A stretch of DNA of 64,000 bases. It comes from Cognatundibacterium squillarum (lineage in GTDB: Bacteria; Pseudomonadota; Gammaproteobacteria; Burkholderiales; Burkholderiaceae_D). Shown here in pieces: positions 60,728 through 64,000 of the stretch. The position numbers and the translations under genes are program-made. The stretch lies in NCBI RefSeq assembly GCF_014652435.1, contig NZ_BMYU01000002.1:434001-498000 (forward strand), given 5' to 3'. Under the pieces are notes generated by a model. The model had not been told where the DNA came from. It worked only from the letters and a program-made list of their open reading frames with translations, and did no database searches. Position 1 is the first letter of the stretch. The number at the start of each line of letters is the position of its first letter.

Positions 60728-60812
60728 AAATGCGGATCTGAGTACAGGCATTTGGCGCTCGCCGGCAGAAAGTCTGGCTGTCCGGAAACCGGTGATGATG
60801 ATTTTTGCACAG
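60728..60812 (+). repeat. Dispersed 83-85 bp intergenic repeat, copy J
   Basis: It has the core GCTCGCCGGCAGAAAGTCTGG-type sequence and ends GATTTTTGCACAG. It lies between convergent genes nosX (stop 60645) and the protease (stop 60883). It is closest to copy K. Confidence 0.87.
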
Positions 60813-60882
60813 TAAGCGCCACAATGGCGTCCGCCGCCCGGTGCTTCATTGCCACTGTCAGAGTCGGTCAGAGCGGATGGCG

Positions 60883-61860
60883 TCAGCGCGGTGCATATGC
60901 GCTGCGCTGTAGGATTGCTGCCGGATCTTTGGCCGCAATCAGGGTCAGTAAAGCTTCCCGCTCTTCCGATGCCTGTGTGAAGTAAGCACGCGCAATATTG
61001 CGCCCCACCCAGTATCCCAGCTCAGCGGGCCAGCCTTCCGGCAATCCGTCAAAACGCTGACCAGCATTTGAAAACCAGCGCAGGTAAGCCGCACGTTTCT
61101 CTTTATCATCGCCAGTTTGCATCAGAACACGGTCTTCTGAAAAACGCCGCCAGATATCTGCCTCACGTGGTCGCGCCCAGGCTTCTGTATCCGGATCCGG
61201 ATCTGCGCCTGTTACCAGCTCCGCCAGCAACTCCGGTACGCCTTCCCGCAGCGCGGAGGACAGTAAGCGATCCGCAACCGGCCCATTCCCTGCACTTTGC
61301 CAGGTATGGACGGTTTCATGTGCAAAGAAGCTGCGCATAGTTGTGCGGAACTGCGCCGCAGTCGTCCCTTCTTTACAAAGTACTTCCAGTCCGAGCACTT
61401 GCGCGTCAGCACGCGCCGTACCACCACTGTTACCAGCGCCGAACACCAGATGCACTTGCGGTAAAGGAAACTCCGGAAACAGCCCGCGGTATGCAAGGTA
61501 AATCGCGCGTAATTCCGCGTTCAGTCCGTTTACCATCGGCAGACATGTCGCTACCGCATGGGCATAATCCGCTTTGCGCTTCGCAACCTGTTGCGCTAAA
61601 TGCGTGGCGTTCAGAATACGGTTCGGTGTAAATATCTGCACGCCGCGCCCCGCACCATCCAGATAGCCCGCCTGTAATTCTGCGCCACTGACTTTACCTG
61701 CCCGAAACAATGCTGCGAAACGCTCAGCGTCCTGCGACTGAATACGCGCACGCAACGGGTCTTCGGACGCAAAGGCATATCCCGCCACCAGCATCAGTGT
61801 GACCGCGAAACACTTTTGTAATGCGTAGCGCTTTGTGCTCTTGTTTGTAGACTTTTTCAT
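60883..61860 (-). CDS. Secreted zinc metallopeptidase-like protein
   Basis: This protein of 325 residues has a signal peptide ('CFAVTLMLVAGYAFASE'). The zinc motif 'FFAHETVHTWQ' is at residues 181-185 (HExxH), and 'LREGVPELLAELVTG' 25-30 residues later can give the third Glu ligand, as in gluzincins (DUF2268-like). There is no full family name I can give with certainty. 'YLAYRGLFPEFPLPQVHLVFGAGNSGGTARA' precedes the active site. Substrates are unknown. It is a single gene, convergent with nosX. Confidence 0.82.
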   Translation of the reverse strand: MKKSTNKSTKRYALQKCFAVTLMLVAGYAFASEDPLRARIQSQDAERFAALFRAGKVSGAELQAGYLDGAGRGVQIFTPNRILNATHLAQQVAKRKADYAHAVATCLPMVNGLNAELRAIYLAYRGLFPEFPLPQVHLVFGAGNSGGTARADAQVLGLEVLCKEGTTAAQFRTTMRSFFAHETVHTWQSAGNGPVADRLLSSALREGVPELLAELVTGADPDPDTEAWARPREADIWRRFSEDRVLMQTGDDKEKRAAYLRWFSNAGQRFDGLPEGWPAELGYWVGRNIARAYFTQASEEREALLTLIAAKDPAAILQRSAYAPR

Positions 61861-62312
61861 TATCTGAATTCCGGGGTGTGCAATACGACTATGGCATCAA
61901 AAAACTGAAATCTGTACTGTCCATCCGGGCTGAAGTGCGCCTGATCAATCACAACTTCAGCCATCTTCGGCTCTGAGCATGGTTGTTCGTACACTCCAGC
62001 TTAATCCACGTCGCTTGAGGTGTGGTGGGGCAACACATTCTGTTTAGACACTTCTCAGTCCGGCGCAATAATTCGCCGCGAGCGCACTTTGTCAGATTTC
62101 ATTTTTTTTATAACCGTAATGCGCTCAGAGTCGTGCTGTGCAGCTAAACAGCACTCACTGCCGCAAAAGCTGTACAGACTACAACAAATACCTGCCAAAA
62201 CGCGGAAAACCTGAGGGTTTTTTCGTGTTTCAGAGAACAAATGCCGCTTTTTCGGCGGCACTTCCTCGTCTGCGAATACCTTTCAAACCGTTTTCTGGTC
62301 AGTTTCAGGTAC
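61861..62312. other. Intergenic region between the protease and porin genes
   Basis: In this gap no gene is supported. It holds two hairpins: GAAAACC ... GGTTTTTTC at 62205-62224, a terminator-like stem on the plus strand, and TGCCGC ... GCGGCA at 62242-62260. What they would terminate is not apparent. Confidence 0.4.
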
Positions 62313-62397
62313 AAATGCGGATTTTCGCACAGGCATTTAGCGCTCGCCGGCGGAAAGTCTGGCTGTCCGGAAACCGGTGATGATGATTTTTGCACAG
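62313..62397 (+). repeat. Dispersed 83-85 bp intergenic repeat, copy K
   Basis: It shares with copy J the sequence TCTGGCTGTCCGGAAACCGG and the ending TGATTTTTGCACAG. It lies about 100 bp past the 3' end of the porin-like gene. A TCGCACAGGCA near its start is repeated as TTGCACAGGCT at its end. Confidence 0.85.
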
Positions 62398-62499
62398 GCT
62401 GGTAGACAATCCGGTGCGACTGGCGCTACAGCAGTGACTTCCGGGCGGAAGTTACGGCTGTTTGCGTGATGTCGCCTGCCTGTTCTGAAATGCAGCGCG

Positions 62500-63309
62500 T
62501 CAGAAACGGTAATTCACCGTACTGATCAACATCGGGTTGACTTTGTTTTTAACAATCGGACTGTTCGCCGCATCACCGGTCAGTTGGGTAACGCCGGCCA
62601 TGGTACGCACCGACCAGCGACTGTCGATGACGTGATTCCACGCAATACTGGCACTCATCTGGTTCAGACCCGCTTTCGGACTGTAAGCGCGGTAGCCGGA
62701 ATTCTGACTTTGCTGCGCTGTCACACCAAAGTAAGTCTGATTAAATTTACGGTCTGCGTATTCCGCAGAAAAATCCAGACCAACCTGATCCGCACTGGTC
62801 TGAAAAATGAGACGGCTGACACCGAATTTAAAACTGTTCCCATTATCTCTGTTACTCAGTGCCAGATTAGCGCCCGCATACAGTTTGACCTGCCCCGCAA
62901 GCAAAGTCGACACTTCCAGATTCGCCACCGCCGATCCCGGAATATCTCCCATGCCCTTCAGATCATCCGAACCAAACAACGAGCTGTTACTGCGCTGATC
63001 TTTGCGACCGCCGCGATAACTGAGCGCCGCGCTGACGCCGAATTCACCGGCTTGCTTTTCCATGCCGATACCGCGCATGGAACTGACAAAAAATCCCTCA
63101 CCATTGCGGTATTCGCCAAACAACACGGGTATCGCACGGCGCTTTTGCGCACCATCGTACTCGGGAACATATCCGGCACCGAAACCGACCACGGTACTCG
63201 CCTGCCCTTTGTTGTCCGGCGCGGTTTGCGCGACTGCGCTCTGACTGACTGCGACGATGCTGAAAAGTGCCAGAACACTGGCGATGCGGGTGTGAACGGT
63301 AGTTTTCAT
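62500..63309 (-). CDS. MipA/OmpV-family outer membrane protein
   Basis: This protein of 269 residues has a signal peptide ('SVLALFSIVAVSQSAVAQ') and an outer-membrane beta-barrel: 'VVGFGAGYVPEYDGAQKRRAIPVLFGEYRNGEGFFVSSMRGIGM', alternating strands through the middle, and an aromatic C-terminus 'VNPMLISTVNYRF', with Phe last as needed for barrel insertion. MipA/OmpV proteins are scaffold or porin-like. ATG 63309 gives the best signal peptide; in-frame codons up to 63417 lack one. It is divergent from a response regulator, a common arrangement for this family. Confidence 0.88.
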   Translation of the reverse strand: MKTTVHTRIASVLALFSIVAVSQSAVAQTAPDNKGQASTVVGFGAGYVPEYDGAQKRRAIPVLFGEYRNGEGFFVSSMRGIGMEKQAGEFGVSAALSYRGGRKDQRSNSSLFGSDDLKGMGDIPGSAVANLEVSTLLAGQVKLYAGANLALSNRDNGNSFKFGVSRLIFQTSADQVGLDFSAEYADRKFNQTYFGVTAQQSQNSGYRAYSPKAGLNQMSASIAWNHVIDSRWSVRTMAGVTQLTGDAANSPIVKNKVNPMLISTVNYRF

Positions 63310-63775
63310 AAGTAAGCTGTCCATGTTGTGGGGTTGTCGATACTGGCTGCGAAGCAAAGCGCTGCGCAGTCTGGCGAAAGCAGTGTTAGTCCGCCAGACA
63401 AATTCCATACAGCGCACAACAATCCCCGTCAGGTAGCATGCGATAAACTTTTTGCATTCTTGTCACGACCTTAATACAACGGTCATATTTCTGCTTTACG
63501 CATCCGTGCCGGAACGAGTTTTTTTGCGGTCAGTCGCTGCCTTCGGGGCACATTCGCTCAAGTCGTTTTTCATGACAAATCACAAACAATGAAACGGAAA
63601 ACACGGGGGAAAGGTCGCGTTAAGGCGCAGGTGTTGCGCTTGTTCAGACAGTTTTAGTGTGCTGCTTCGAAAGGATTTGGCAGAAACGCGGATTCCTCTA
63701 GACTAATGTGTTCGCTTTTTTTCTGTGCACCACCTGTTGCGCCGCAAGGCTGACCGGCTTCAACCACGCTCCTGT
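63310..63775. other. Divergent promoter region between the porin and response regulator
   Basis: In this gap of about 466 bp there is no gene I can support. It should hold both promoters. No repeat copy and no clear operator was seen. The 63480-63600 part is AT-moderate, with CGGTC words of uncertain meaning. Confidence 0.35.
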
Positions 63776-64000
63776 ATGAACTTTCCTGCAACACCTTTTC
63801 TCAGCCCGGATTCCTGTATCTCCGCGCACGGCGCTGCCAGACTGGTTCTGATCGCTGAAGATCAGCCGGATATTTGCGATATTCTGGTGGCGTATTTGCA
63901 GCGCAACGGCATGCGCACCATCACGGCTGCGAATGGTGCAGAAGCACTGGATTTGCACTGGCAACTGAAGCCGGATCTGGTGCTGCTGGATATTCAGATG
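63776..64000 (+). CDS. Response regulator receiver domain, N-terminal fragment
   Basis: The frame runs off the window end, leaving 75 residues. 'RLVLIAEDQPDICDILVAYLQRNGMRTITAANGAEALDLHWQLKPDLVLLDIQM' is a receiver domain with the acidic pair (Glu-Asp) and the phosphoacceptor Asp in 'LVLLDIQM'. The start has a 20-residue extension rich in Pro and Ser before the first strand. A BaeR/OmpR-like regulator is the likely full protein. It is divergent from the MipA-like porin gene, which is its probable target. Confidence 0.82.
   Translation, partial: MNFPATPFLSPDSCISAHGAARLVLIAEDQPDICDILVAYLQRNGMRTITAANGAEALDLHWQLKPDLVLLDIQM

Overview
The window looks like a chromosomal segment of a facultatively denitrifying betaproteobacterium, probably Burkholderiales/Oxalobacteraceae. 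This is inferred from the moderate GC content, the narGHJI and nosZRDFYL gene sets, the many LysR regulators and the betaproteobacterial style of the proteins. No rRNA, tRNA, CRISPR array or IS transposase was seen. The species cannot be named from the sequence alone.

Layout. 0-4.2 kb: the 3' end of an NmrA/QorB-type oxidoreductase, a chemotaxis receptor, a VOC-family protein and an unknown membrane protein. 4.3-10.6 kb: three tandem phage-tail-collar (microcystin-dependent-protein-like) genes, then a compact RiPP locus with an unannotated 52-aa lasso-type precursor, an asparagine-synthetase-like cyclase, a sulfotransferase, an HPr-kinase-like enzyme and a PqqD-like recognition protein. No leader peptidase (B2) or exporter is visible. 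11-16.9 kb: an SH3-like secreted protein, a band-7/SPFH protein, a TlpA-like thioredoxin and a chitinase lipoprotein. 17-19.5 kb: a low-GC, repeat-rich patch with small genes. 19.6-24.1 kb: a two-component system, then the remains of an extracellular contractile injection system (decayed tape-measure C-terminus plus its AAA+ ATPase). 24.2-27.1 kb: an OsmC protein and leuA, which has a long leader with two Leu-rich mini-ORFs. 27.1-36.3 kb: narGHJI with three accessory genes. 36.5-40 kb: an arsR-arsC-aqpS-arsH arsenic module between two same-orientation copies of a dispersed repeat. 40-50 kb: two SDR enzymes, two LysR regulators and a five-gene redox operon. 50-60.7 kb: the nitrous oxide reductase cluster. 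60.8-64 kb: a secreted zinc protease, a MipA-like porin and the start of a response regulator.

How the parts work together. NarGHI reduces nitrate at the membrane. NosZ, NosR, NosD, NosF, NosY, NosL, a lipoprotein cytochrome c and an ApbE/NosX flavin transferase assemble and feed the N2O reductase. A perfect TTGAC-N4-GTCAA palindrome lies between the divergent nosZ and cytochrome transcripts and is a likely FNR/DNR-type site. No nirS/nirK or norB is in this window.

The most distinctive features are (1) the lasso-type RiPP locus pairing a kinase with a sulfotransferase, (2) eleven copies of an 83-85 bp intergenic repeat, (3) the injection-system ghost, whose ATPase has lost its Walker A Ser/Thr, and (4) the tandem leader peptides upstream of leuA.
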